Source of the DNA: Calycina herbarum
Lineage: Eukaryota > Ascomycota > Leotiomycetes > Helotiales > Pezizellaceae
Reading direction: 5' to 3'
NCBI GenBank assembly: GCA_001414485.1
Contig: LLEY01000339.1
Span: 1-21,061 of the forward strand
Length of the DNA: 21,061 nt
Shown here: positions 8,275-18,526 of the stretch, piece after piece
Position numbering within the stretch: the stretch's first letter is position 1
Layout: each line of letters opens with the position of its first letter
Notes under the pieces: model-generated
The model's input: the letters and a program-made list of their open reading frames with translations, nothing else
What the model was told of the DNA's origin: nothing
The model's database searches: none
Translations under genes and position numbers: made by a program

Positions 8275-10714
8275 ATGGAGGATAGTAGTCAAGGTTCTCG
8301 AAGAAGTCGCATGATACGACCAGAAGCACGACCGGAATCTTCCTCCTCAAACAATACCAGAATGACACCCGCCAGCAGCAGCAATGGCTCCTCTGCCCAT
8401 CTCCCTTCCCGGATGAACCCCAACTCTAATGGCAGAATCACTCCCTCCGGTGGAGCAAGTCTGTTACAAGAAAGGTTGAGAGACCGAAAAGTCGAGAGTT
8501 CGAGGGCTATGCGGAAGGGTAGTATTGACATGAGCCACCTGAAAGACCGAGAAGTTCAGAGTTCGCCCATCGCAAGAGAAGACAAGAGACCGAATTCTGG
8601 TGGAGTGAAAGGAATGGGAGTAAAGTCAATGGAAGAGGTAGGCTTGAATCAATGCACATCATATCCAGGTAGCTAACAACTCATAGCAAGCCTCAACTTT
8701 ACACAAACAAAACTTCGATTTGAAACTCGAACTTTATCATCGCCGTCAACGACAAGAGGATCTCGAGAATCGGTTGGAGGCTGCGGAAAAGCGTATCGAG
8801 GAACAAGCCGAAACTGAGGAGATCAATGATCAACTTGTGGCAGAGATGGAGAAGCTGGTTGGGGAGCTGGAGACCAGAGAACAAGCCCTGGAGGAAGCTG
8901 TCACCGTCATTGTGCGTTTGGAGGACGAGATCGATCAACTGAAGAAAGAAAGGGGACGTGTGCAATCAATTGAAGTCGATTACGAATCGACTTACTTTCG
9001 CCCCGGACACGACGCCGAGTTTCCTAGCTCCCCTCCGGCATTTGATGATCGCAAAACTACTCGCTCAGCGAATTCAGTTCCTCGTATGCCCTCATTTTTG
9101 TCTGAGAAAAGTGAGGGTACTGAGGCTTTGAGAAGTCTATATCTTCCATCGAGACGCAACTACAGCGAAGGAACGTTGGCACAAGTTGGAGATGAATCAA
9201 CCGCAGATGGCATGAATAGTCCACGTCTTAGTGTGTTGAGTGAGAGTTCTTTCGTTAGTATCTATGGCGAGAAACCAATGGAAATGGAGGATAGTCCGCC
9301 ACGACCAGTGTCACCATCCCCGCCAAGACGACACCGCGCCTCGAGATCGGTGGAGAAATGGATTGATGAACGGCCCGCGACGGTCGCTCCCGGAAGACAG
9401 GCGCCTCGAGCTAACAATGGACTACAAAAGAGCCAGTACAGTTCCATAAATAGCATGCTTGAGCAGCTCGATTCGCCGTTGCAACGTTTGGAGAAGTTGA
9501 AACATACTTTGAATAGGCATAACAGCAACAGCTTCCGATCCGTGTCCGGGCAATCTCTACAACCACCTACATTTGGCTCACGGGAATTGCGAAATGCCAA
9601 GGAACCGTCTCGTCGCACCTTGGTAAACCAAGATAGCTTCGAGCAACAGCGAAATCTTCCACCTACACCAGATACTTACACTAGTGATACGTTACGGAAT
9701 TTTCAGAAGCTGCCAGGTGATCGATCGGCGCTGGAACATCCGCATACACGCGAGGAAACCTTTCTCAATAGCACATCTTCATTCCCATCAGATAATCGCT
9801 ATCCTTCCAGTTCCATCACCCGGCCCCGAAGCGCTGGTGAGACCATCACAAGTAAACGTGAAGGCCATGGATGGGATACGGAGACTCAAGGGGATTTCAC
9901 AGAGACGGCGAGTGTTTCGAGTGCATCAAGTATGTATAATGGATCTACAACTCGACGTCCGACACGTGTGATGACTCCTGATCTATTTACCTTTGGCAAC
10001 AATGATGAGAGGGGATGGGGACCTGAGGTCATGTACAGTACAGCGGCACATATCCCAGCTTCCTCAAACGCTGCAGCAGATCATTATCGGGCCGCTCGTC
10101 GTTCCAGCATGGTTGAGCATCCAAGGAGTGACGATACTGTTCTCCCGCGAACTTCAAGAATGACCGATCTTAGCAGTAGTCAAGAAGGAACAGTTTCCCC
10201 ACCCGATCGTCGCTCTTCGCTTTCAGCACCTACCAAGCTTCGAAAAGTACAAAATAAAGTTCCGATTTCAAATGATCCCCCTACTCCGACCCAATCTCGA
10301 CAACCAACCATCTCTCCCGCCAAAAATTCTAAAATCTCACAATTATCTGGCAAGATCTTTGGAAGAAGCAGTAGATCTGAAGCCCCTCCTTCCCCAATGA
10401 AACCTCAGTCGATCCGAACTCCAACTTTCTCCAGTGAGGGGTTTGGTGATGAAGCTAGAGCTACGCCTCCACCTATCAGACGGAATCGAACTTCGGGACC
10501 TGCGCCGACAGTTGGTATTCAGCAACGACCTCGTTCTTCAGCGGGGATCGGAGCGAATCGACGACCTACTGATTTTGCGTATGATGGTATTGCTGAGAGT
10601 GGGGAATTTGTTGCGGAGGCTGGGGATGCGGATAATGGTGCGAAAAATGCTGGTGGCGTGGGCAAGAAGTGGTTTGGGATTGGACGGGCGGGGAGTTTGT
10701 CGAGGAGGAATTGA
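8275..10714 (+). CDS. Centrosomin N-terminal motif (CM1/Cnn_1N) coiled-coil protein
   Basis: join(8275..8637, 8687..10714), 796 aa. The 49-nt intron begins GTAGGC, has a GCTAAC branch site and ends CATAG; both sides stay in phase 0. ATG 8275 has a good CAAAATGG context. The intron joins MEE to QASTLHKQNFDLKLELYHRR: residues 122-139 match the Cnn_1N motif, which in centrosomin, Mto1/ApsB-type and pericentrin-like fungal proteins docks gamma-tubulin complexes. The coiled coil with Leu/Glu heptads runs to about residue 212. Before it, LRDRKVESS (about 68-76) and LKDREVQSS (about 87-95) form a small internal repeat. Residues 213-796 are Ser/Pro/Arg-rich and probably disordered, with many SP and TP sites. 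Likely role by family: microtubule organisation at the spindle pole or septum; this is inference. It differs from the much longer Mto1/ApsB, so no symbol is given. The gene stands alone, transcribed away from the minisatellite region. Confidence 0.85.
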
Positions 10715-13009
10715 GTGGGCTGGCTCAGTTGGATGGCTGAGCAGAACGTGGTTTTTTTTCTTTTTTTTCCTTTTCACCTTGGCTGGGGGTGGAAGGATAT
10801 TTGCGTCTTTCTTAACACGACTGGGGCGTAAGAATCGGATCGACTATGGATAGGGTCTCGGTTGGGCTTGGCTGGTTCGCCTCTTTTTGTTTTTTCTTCT
10901 ATTTAGCGCGTTTAGGGGTGGGGACTGGCAAAAATCACAGATTGGAATTCGGATTTGGGGAATGGGGGATTGAGGCTGCTGGATCACTTCGGCTACTTGG
11001 AGTTATTGCTTTCGTTTTTTTCTTCTATCTGTTGAACTTGTATTATAGGACTCTGGCTGGCTACATACCCTTTGTGTCGCTCGCGCGACTTTTTTCGGTT
11101 TTTTTCTTTCTTTTATGGTGGGTGTATAGATAGTTTGATCAATTAGCGGGTGCGCTGGCGGGCTGTATAGAGCGATAGCTGAGGTGGATGAGGAGGTGGG
11201 GGATGAGAGGAGATGAGATATACACTTCAAAATGAGAATCAATTCAAATTCAAAGTCTTCTTGCGTGCAGGCTCGAGTGATGAGATGGTGACAGGAGATG
11301 GATGAGTAAAACCGACACTTCTCTCCTCCCACTCTGTATGACTTCAAAGGGCTGATGAATTCGTGCAGCTCCCCCTTCTATAAACTATTTCGTAGGTGAC
11401 CTACGAATAGGTGGTCCTCTCGCCCTCTGGCCCCCTTACTCTGTTCCACCTGGAATTAATTTTGAAAGCAAGCTGATAGACTCGTACTTCTTATGCTACA
11501 TTCTGCCGGCTCTTACTTGATCTATTGCATGTCGACATTAGTATTCAGAATTTCAAAGCATGGCTGTTGGTAGGTTACCTACTGATTGCTGAGGATTATT
11601 AGGGGGTTTAAGCGAGCTGCGTCATGGGGAGGGAGTTGTAGGTTACCTGGGAATTAGCTAGCTGCACCGAACCTTTTTTGACTGCGAGATGTTTAGAGGT
11701 TGCTGCCTGTTGTTGGGGGATGAATGGTTTTCTTTTTTTCTCTCTCTTAATACTTGGGGAAGTGGAAGAGAATTTTTGATGTTCTTTGACTATTGATAGT
11801 GTATTATTTGATGATTAAAATCAAAGGACGTTGTTTTAGAGCGTCTAGATTGAGTAAGTTAAATTAATAGAGTAGTGTATAATGATTGGATTCATTGGGA
11901 AATTATTACGTATACTTTTCTTGGTACGTTTTTTTATTTCATTTTAATTTATTATATTAAACTTTTTGGAATAATATTTTTTCTTCCTTTTTTCTTGGGT
12001 GTACGAAGAACGATGACAGAGACTCTAACGCGAGGACTTGGGTGGTTTTTATAAGTTGGGTTTTCATAATTTAGGAGTTAGCTTTGGAGGTTTTCCGTGG
12101 ATTACACGTTTTTACCCTTTCTGGGGTGAAGGGGTTGGAACTTGGTTCTGCGCTTAGTTACTTTATTTTTACATGATCTATACATACCCGTTATCTGAGG
12201 CTTATCCTCGGGAAGTTGAGAAATACTAGAAAACTAGAGCTGAATGTTGAGAAAGATATATATTTGGTGATATTTCTAAGTGGGAGCAACGTAATTAGCA
12301 TGCGCCATGCTGGCAGCTCCTGTGACTTCACCATCACATACAAGGGTATGGTCTTGTACAGACACCATGTTGGGAGAACCTATATGCGGACTTCAGCATT
12401 TGGAACACCTTCAAGTGGAACATATTCCATGAAAGCTCGTCTCTAAACCCTCCCAGAACGATCCTGAAATGGAATTGAGTCTTCCAGAGAAGGATAGTAT
12501 GAAGCACGTAACTTATACCCGTGATTTCAGGAGCGGGAAAACGATGTAGAGTAACAAGTTTCTCTCTCTCGGAACTTACTTTCTAAGCAATTAAGCCTTA
12601 AATTCCACTGTTTTTATACCTACTTTAAGTACGCGGTTTTTTAGAACCTCTTAAGTATAGATAGAATATAACTCTACTATACTAATAGTCTGTGAATGTT
12701 AAAATTAGAAGATAACACTTATATTTGTGTCTCTAACTATTCTTACTTCTTATTTTAAAGTATCCAAGTAACTTCATTATATCAACTTCATTATCCAAAG
12801 CTCTCACGAGAAATCATGAATAACATCTACTTCACTTCAAAAGGTGGTTTGGAATTAGGTGTATAAAACAATATTATTCATTACAACTACTTCAACACCC
12901 CTCCACTCTCATCCAACCCCCACAAACCCCCCAGTCAACCAATCAACTTCTCTCCCATCCTCTACGCCACCAACCCCTCTCCATTTCCCCTCCTCCCCAA
13001 ATTCAACCA
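10715..13009. other. Gene-free region between the 3' ends of two convergent genes
   Basis: The first few hundred bases are probably the 3' untranslated region and terminator of the centrosomin-motif gene: T runs with single C breaks at about 10751-10775. The region 11800-12010 and 12590-12790 is A/T-rich. Open frames here (10846-11133, 12216-12446) lack motifs; the first is hydrophobic only because of T-rich sequence. Three related palindromes lie at 11385-11649. An 11-base direct repeat (AACTTCATTAT) occurs near 12770 and 12784. Confidence 0.5.
11385..11649. repeat. Three copies of the palindrome TAGGTnACCTA
   Basis: Copy 1 (11385-11410) is CTATTT-CGTAGGT-G-ACCTACG-AATAG, an imperfect 26-base hairpin with one extra T. 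Copy 2 (11570-11582) is GTAGGT-T-ACCTAC. Copy 3 (11638-11649) is GTAGGT-T-ACCTG. Centres are 178 and 68 bases apart. They could be binding sites of a dimeric regulator or marks of old mobile sequence. Confidence 0.5.
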
Positions 13010-15539
13010 TTAAAAATCAAACAACGCTCTCTCAACCTTCTCCTCCTTCTCCACCACCGGCGTCTGAACCCTCCCCAAAACCCACGTATTCATCCACTCA
13101 ACATAATCCGCATCCTCCTCCTCCCCATAATACCCACCATTCGCCTCTCTATCTGCAAAGACACTCTCCCCCTCCCTAGCACCAATAACGCGATCGCAAA
13201 GCCTGCACTTCAACCTGACACCCAACTCCCGATAAGCCGCCGGCGTGTTCCTGATTTCCTCGCAATTGCATCTCTCTCCCAGTTCAAATGGTAAACTCGA
13301 TCTTGACGCGTCGTCCAATTTCTCAGATGGGAAGCCAGTTGTCATGCCATCTAGTCGTCGAGCAGGGGCGACAGCATGTGCTGCAGCCGTGATTTGAGGG
13401 TTTTGATGCTGGGTACTTGGTTCTTGACGATGGCTGAAGTTGGAATTGAGGGTGGCATAGGGTGGAATAGGACCTGTTGCTGGGCCGTGGTGAGGGGTTG
13501 GGGCGGTAGGTCTATTGGGTGTGTCGTCGAAGGTCCAAGTCGGAGCAGGGCCTTGATGGTGGAGGACGTTTGCGACTTGCAATACAGAGTTTTGGTCGAT
13601 ATCAAGGTCCATAAGAAGATCGGGAGTCTGATCAAGGACAATGGCTTGTTCGTGAGATTCGGTGGGTTGAGGGTCGCTTTGGTTGACCTGGCGGAAGGTT
13701 CGTGGTTGGTTTTGTGTCTCTGGAACCCCTCCTCCTTGGTTCGCATTCTCCACATTATCTGCTGTTTGGTTTCGGGCTGACATCCTGGTTTGCGCAGTGT
13801 TGACTATGACGATCGGTGGAAGGAGTGCTCTGAGTTGTGCAGTTGAAAGAGGAGAAAAGTGCGCACAAGGAGAATCGGTGGGGCCTGAGGTGTTGTCGCA
13901 AAAAGGTTGAAGTAGTGAATCTGAATGACAAGTCCATGCGTTGTTTACCTTCATTTGGGCAAGATTAGCCGGTGAATTTGAAGGTGGACAATAGGGTAGG
14001 GCTTCAGCATTGAAGGGGTTGGCTGGCTCGCTTAGAGGGAATTCATTGTGCTCATGGTTCTGGGTTTTCAAGCTGCTTTTCCATGGTGAATTGAACATGA
14101 TTTTGGCACCTTCATACATGAAGAAATTTTCGCACTTGGCGTCTTTCTGAGGATAACAGGGTTTTCGGTTCTGTGGACAAGAAAAGGAACCTTGTTGTTG
14201 CATCTTCTGCTCTCTTAAAAATCTCCTCTTCGTGGCGCCAGTTTTGCCCTTGCTCCAGACAGTACATTTGGTTTTGTTTTCTCCAACCGCAAAGGGTGTG
14301 ATGTTTTCCTTCCCTTCAAGGTCTACTTTTCGTCGTTTTGGTGGGGGACTTGAAAGACACGAGGAGGGACTCTCCTGGTGATGACATTCTTGGTCGTAAG
14401 AGATGTCTTGTTGTAATACTGTCGTTCCCAAGCGATTCGGCTGCAGGCTTTGAGTCGTGTAGGCTGATTTTTCATTCCTAGGGACGCAGAGTAGGTTTTT
14501 TTGGGAGCATTTATAATGGGTAGATCTTTTGTGGTTATCAAGCGTTTCCCTCTTTCGCTTTGGTGATCGCGAAGATTGGAGTTGAGTTTCTTGGTGTATC
14601 TGAAAGATCTCCTGGAAAGACAGCTGATCTGTTTCTTGGGTATCACGGAGAGTCTTGTCAACATTTTCATGTGTGATAGGACTATATCTCAAATCCTTGA
14701 ACTCGTCGAAGGCTGGCGTACCAAAGACTAGCGAGTTCGTTCGTCGCGTTTTAAACGTGGGTGTTGAAGGTGCAGTACCTACCTCAAGCATAGGATCCCA
14801 ATCCTGGCCACCGAAATCTCGATCCTGAATATCGAAAGCTTCGAAGTTCCCGAATGTGTTGGTATCTCGTCGGGTATCTTTGAGATGTTTCTCGAATTGC
14901 TCCGGGTTGAGCGTCTTATTTGATAAACCTGTAGAGGGCGACTCATAACTTGGCGGCAACGTCGAAGAGCGGAAGGGAGTAAACCAGAATGGATTAGCCT
15001 CTCGAATTTGTTGGATATTTCTCTCAAATTTCTCAGGGTTGAAAACCTTTCTTGATAATCTTGTGGAAGGCGGGTCAGGAGGGAACATCGGCAGGCGTAA
15101 CGGAGTCGATATTGAGGTTTGTCCTTCAAAGGCAGATGGAGAAGAAGATCCATGATTCGCAGACAACGGGGAGGGCTCCAATGGACTGGGGGTTCTCAAA
15201 CCATTGGGATCTTTCGCGCAATCAGCAAGTGCTTTGTCGAATCCAAACTGAAGACTTACCACCAGTATTGGTATCTTCCATAATCTCATTCGAAGGCTCC
15301 CCATGCTCGAAATCCACAATCTTGGATGCAGGTGCATATGAGACATCTCCTGTAGGATCCCATGAATGTGATAATATATCTTCGTCCCCCTCCAAGCTTC
15401 CTTTGTGTTTTCTAGGACTTCGACGAAGACGGGCACTGATGGGAGATTGTTGGAGGAATTTAGTTGCATCAGCAAAGGAGATGGATTGTCGCCGATGCTT
15501 TGCATCCTTTGCAGCTTCGCAAGGAGAACGAGATCTCAT
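13010..15539 (-). CDS. Unrecognised 826-aa nuclear-type protein with KEN box and cysteine cluster
   Basis: complement(join(13010..15210, 15260..15539) with the 49-nt intron 15211..15259; donor GTAAGT, branch GCTGAT, a less usual CGAAAG acceptor). Phase is kept (NTG|D PNG). The start is the first ATG of the upstream frame (MRSRSP); the open frame before it begins at TTG. I do not recognise the family. Visible: CDK-like sites SPRK (41-44) and SPKRK (309-313); a classical nuclear signal PKRRKV (384-389) followed at once by a KEN box (394-396); a duplicated module of about 36 residues at 130-163 and 171-207 sharing STxLS, K, NPExFE and a final R; and a C-terminal CNC (741-743) with CRLC (762-765), a possible zinc site. 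Most of the rest is Ser/Pro/Gln/Asn-rich and probably disordered. These signals suggest a nuclear protein under cell-cycle control; that is inference from short motifs. Gene order: tandem with, and downstream of, the DUF1992 gene. Confidence 0.75.
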
Positions 15540-16082
15540 TGTTGATTCCGGAGTTCGCGTTACCGGATGTTGATACGGACGCTGGGCCTGCTGTTTGAGT
15601 CCTAAACTTGGGAATTGAGAATACCGGCACACACAAAATGTATGTGAGTAATGCAAGGTTGGTGTATACAAATCAGATAAGTTGTATACAGTGGTAACCT
15701 TCGAGCGTAACGTCAATGAATCAAAAATGCGGGCAGCGTGCAATCCAAAATTTGTGATGAGAAGAGAAGGGAGAAGTCAAGCAGAAGTCGTGAACTTCTC
15801 GGGATTGCATCCAAAGAAAAGCCTAAATAGTTCACATTGCAAGAAGCAGGTGCGACTTCGTGCTTGTGGTCTATCGCCATAGCATCGAAGGCCTTAGTAA
15901 GGAAGCTGCGATGGAAGTTGACACGGTAATCAGCATGGAAGGTGCGATGTTTACTTTACCGTTATTTTCAACTCCCCGCTTGTGACCTTGCTGAACTTTC
16001 AATTTCAAGGGGAAGGGAATGTACAAGATTTGTTTACCTTCTTGTCTCTATCAACCAAATTATTACCTAAATATCTTACAAG
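15540..16082 (-). promoter_or_regulatory. Intergenic region holding the promoter of the KEN-box protein gene
   Basis: 543 bases between the stop of the DUF1992 gene and the start of the next minus-strand gene. Nothing coding is seen on either strand; short open frames on the plus strand have no motif. GTGCGA/GAAGTT-like words recur at 15848-15950 but without a clear unit. It must contain the terminator of one gene and the promoter of the other. Confidence 0.45.
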
Positions 16083-17832
16083 TCAAGCTCTCTTCCCAAA
16101 CAAATCAGTCCAAAATTCCTTGAATCCATATAATGGCCTCTTAGAATCATAAACTTTCGCTGTATCCTTGCCGAACCGTTCCAACACCCCACCGGATTTA
16201 TGGCCTATCTTCTCGACAAATTCTTTTGTTGGACGGCTTGCTCGCTCTTTGATTGCTTGTGATAAAATTGGAGCAACATCCGCATAGCAGGATTTAAGTT
16301 CGCGTTCGAGGGAAAAGTAGGGTTTCTTGGCAAGATCGGGGGCCATAAGGTTGTATGATCTGGCTATGCTGTTGAGATTCGTGATGGCGAGAGTTAGATA
16401 AGATAGCTCTGACTTTTCCCATTCCGGGATACGGAATGGTGCAGGTAGAGGCTGAATTGGCCCAGATTCAATTTGAGAGCTACTCTCCTGAGCTGACTTG
16501 GTAGGTTCCGTCTCAGGTCCCTTCGTTTCTATTGACACCTGTATCAGGGGACCTTGAGTTGAAGATTCTGCTGGAGCGATTCGAGTGATATTCAGCATTA
16601 CTGGATCGCTGGTGGCACTCGTCGGAACTGATACTTGCTCAACAGCTCTCCTTTTCGGATTGTACACTTGCTCTGCTTCCGCATAAAGGTCCGCATAGTG
16701 CATTTGTTGCTCGAGAGTACCACCACGACTTGCGATTGTCCTTGAAGCTTGTCTTGTCCAATCGTTTCGTAGTCGGGCTCGAAATACGTGTGCAGTTTTG
16801 ACCAATTCTTGTTGTTTCTCAATCCAAGGAGGAACAATATCCTGTCGTTGAATCATTTCATTTGTAATGTATTCCGTGGTATTAATAAACGGGTGGTTTA
16901 CTCTCGAATCTCGTTCAATTGCTTTGCCTCGAGGTATGTTCTTGGAACATATTAATATATGTGCCTGCTACAGATACCGGTGTACGTACCTTGAATTGCC
17001 CTCTTGCAATAGCATCCTCGATTCTCTCATTTGCAAGTGCAGCTAGTCCTCGAAGCGAATTGGGCATTGCTCGGGCCTCGGGCGAGAACCTATCCTTCAA
17101 TTCCTGTCGCATCTTCTGCCTTTCGTCATCCGACACTTGTGTATCTTTGGAAATCGAATAAATCGAAGTTTTATCGCGCGCATTTGCCAATCTTTGTCCA
17201 GGGCGTTGTTTAGGCTCGCGCTTTAATCTCAGGTCGACGATTGGGCTTGGAATCTTTGCGGGACCTCGCAGGCCGGGTTTCAGCGGTTTCTTCGCATCGT
17301 CCAGCATCCGCAGTATTGTATCCTCGGGGTTTTCCTCGCCCGTCCAAGCCTGTGCAGCGGCAATATCCCGTGAACCGCTGCCAATTCTCGATGTCAAGCT
17401 TGCCTCCGCAAAGGCTGTTGAATTTTCGGAACGAAAGGTATGCGCCTTCACTCTCTCCAAAAGTCTTTCTTTCAGTTCATCAGAGAACCCGGCCTCTTCA
17501 ACCGCTTTCCTCCCAGCCCGTCCACCTTCCAGTATGGCATCTTCGGTTGCTTCTGCAAGCCGTCGCGACATAGCTCCCCGTCCTGCGACATGATTTTGCT
17601 GTTTCTGCGAAGCTTGAGAGGCATCTTTCGATTGATTCGAGAGGATTTGTGCTTCGCTTGAAGAAGTAGTTTCCTCCTCCGTCATCGAGCTGTCATGCAG
17701 GGAGTTTCGAGGTGGCGTACTGGAGAAGGGCCGGCTCGCAGGCCGAGCTTCGAGTAGGCATGCATTGCGAAGTCGACAAGCTCGCAGACTGCGAGCGTAT
17801 ATGTATGGCAGACAGAGATTTACCCCGAGCAT
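16083..17832 (-). CDS. Mitochondrial DnaJC28-like protein (DUF1992)
   Basis: complement(join(16083..16940, 16990..17832)), 566 aa. The 49-nt intron starts GTACGT, ends CCAAG, and splits the conserved motif in phase 0: ERIEDAIARGQFK | NIPRGKAIERD. With NPFINTTEY-like HPFINTTEYITNEMIQRQ and VPPWIEKQQEL right behind, this is the DUF1992 / DnaJ homologue subfamily C member 28 conserved domain, about residues 268-340. Bacterial and animal relatives share it; the J domain of animal DNAJC28 is absent here. The first ATG (17832) opens a presequence with Arg, Leu and Ala and no acid until residue 28, ending RPFSSTPP, typical of mitochondrial import and cleavage; an upstream frame from 17922 starts at GTG. 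Function in fungi is not established to my knowledge. The C-terminal half (about 350-566) is helical and charged, without a recognised motif. Confidence 0.88.
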
Positions 17833-18526
17833 GTAGGGAAATTGTAGCGGATTGGATTGGTGAGTGAACGTGGGGATGGTGTTGTGAAATGTAAAGTCGC
17901 GATATCTATCGACCACCCCCACGACCCCTGTAGATTTTTTGGTCGATAGGCGATACGCTTAAAGCCGATATGCTCTGGTAGGTAGTGGTGTAAAAAGGGG
18001 TTGAAACCTGGCAACGCAACGACAAAGGCAATCGAAAAGATCTTGTACTTGACAAGCTTGTCAAATTGCTTAGGATTTGATTGAAAATGTTGCTATGTTC
18101 TTCCGACCTTCTTTAGCTTTACTGTATCACTTTTGAAGGGCTATAAGTCGGTATGTCAATTAACCTAGCTATTTTAGGACGATTGAAGATGGTTATTTGA
18201 GAAGAGCTACCCTATTCTTTTGATTGTTCTTGATTATCCTAGAGAACAAGAGAGCTATTTACTGCCGCTTTTATTGTCCATCGCGAGGCTGGCCTACCTT
18301 GCCCGGTGGGGGATGGCTTAGTGGGTTGACCGAAATCCCAACTCTCTCGAAAGTTCGAAAGTTCCAAGTTATCCTTCTCCCTCTTGCAATATATATTTTC
18401 TTGTTTTGTTTCGTGCGGCCCTTGGAGATACACAAGCACTCACTACACTGCGTGCAAACTCAGAATATCCCATGCCAAAGATAGTGAGACGCGGCCGGCG
18501 AGCCTCAGTATCAGGCTGCCTTCGAG
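17833..18526. promoter_or_regulatory. Divergent promoter region between the DUF1992 gene and the NLR
   Basis: 694 bases between two start codons on opposite strands. It contains a perfect 16-bp palindrome TTGACAAG/CTTGTCAA at 18049-18064, a run GATCGATAGG-like GGTCGATAGGCGATACG near 17941, and a direct repeat CGAAAGTT CGAAAGTT at about 18348-18363. A TATA-like AATATATATT is at about 18388. No coding sequence is supported. Confidence 0.5.

Noticed and set aside
10846..11133. 95-codon hydrophobic open frame after the centrosomin-motif gene
   Set aside because: The hydrophobicity comes from T runs in what is probably the 3' untranslated region; no motif and no promoter context.
12859..13179. 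Pro/Ser-rich plus-strand open frame
   Set aside because: It overlaps the 3' end of the 826-aa gene in antisense and arises from C-rich sequence.
15540..15743. N-terminal extension of the 826-aa protein
   Set aside because: The upstream frame begins at TTG with no ATG before MRSRSP at 15539; it is taken as leader sequence.
18308..18365. tRNA-like A box (TGGCTTAGTGGG) with a GTTCGAA downstream
   Set aside because: No acceptor, anticodon or T stem can be paired and the box spacing is wrong for a tRNA gene.
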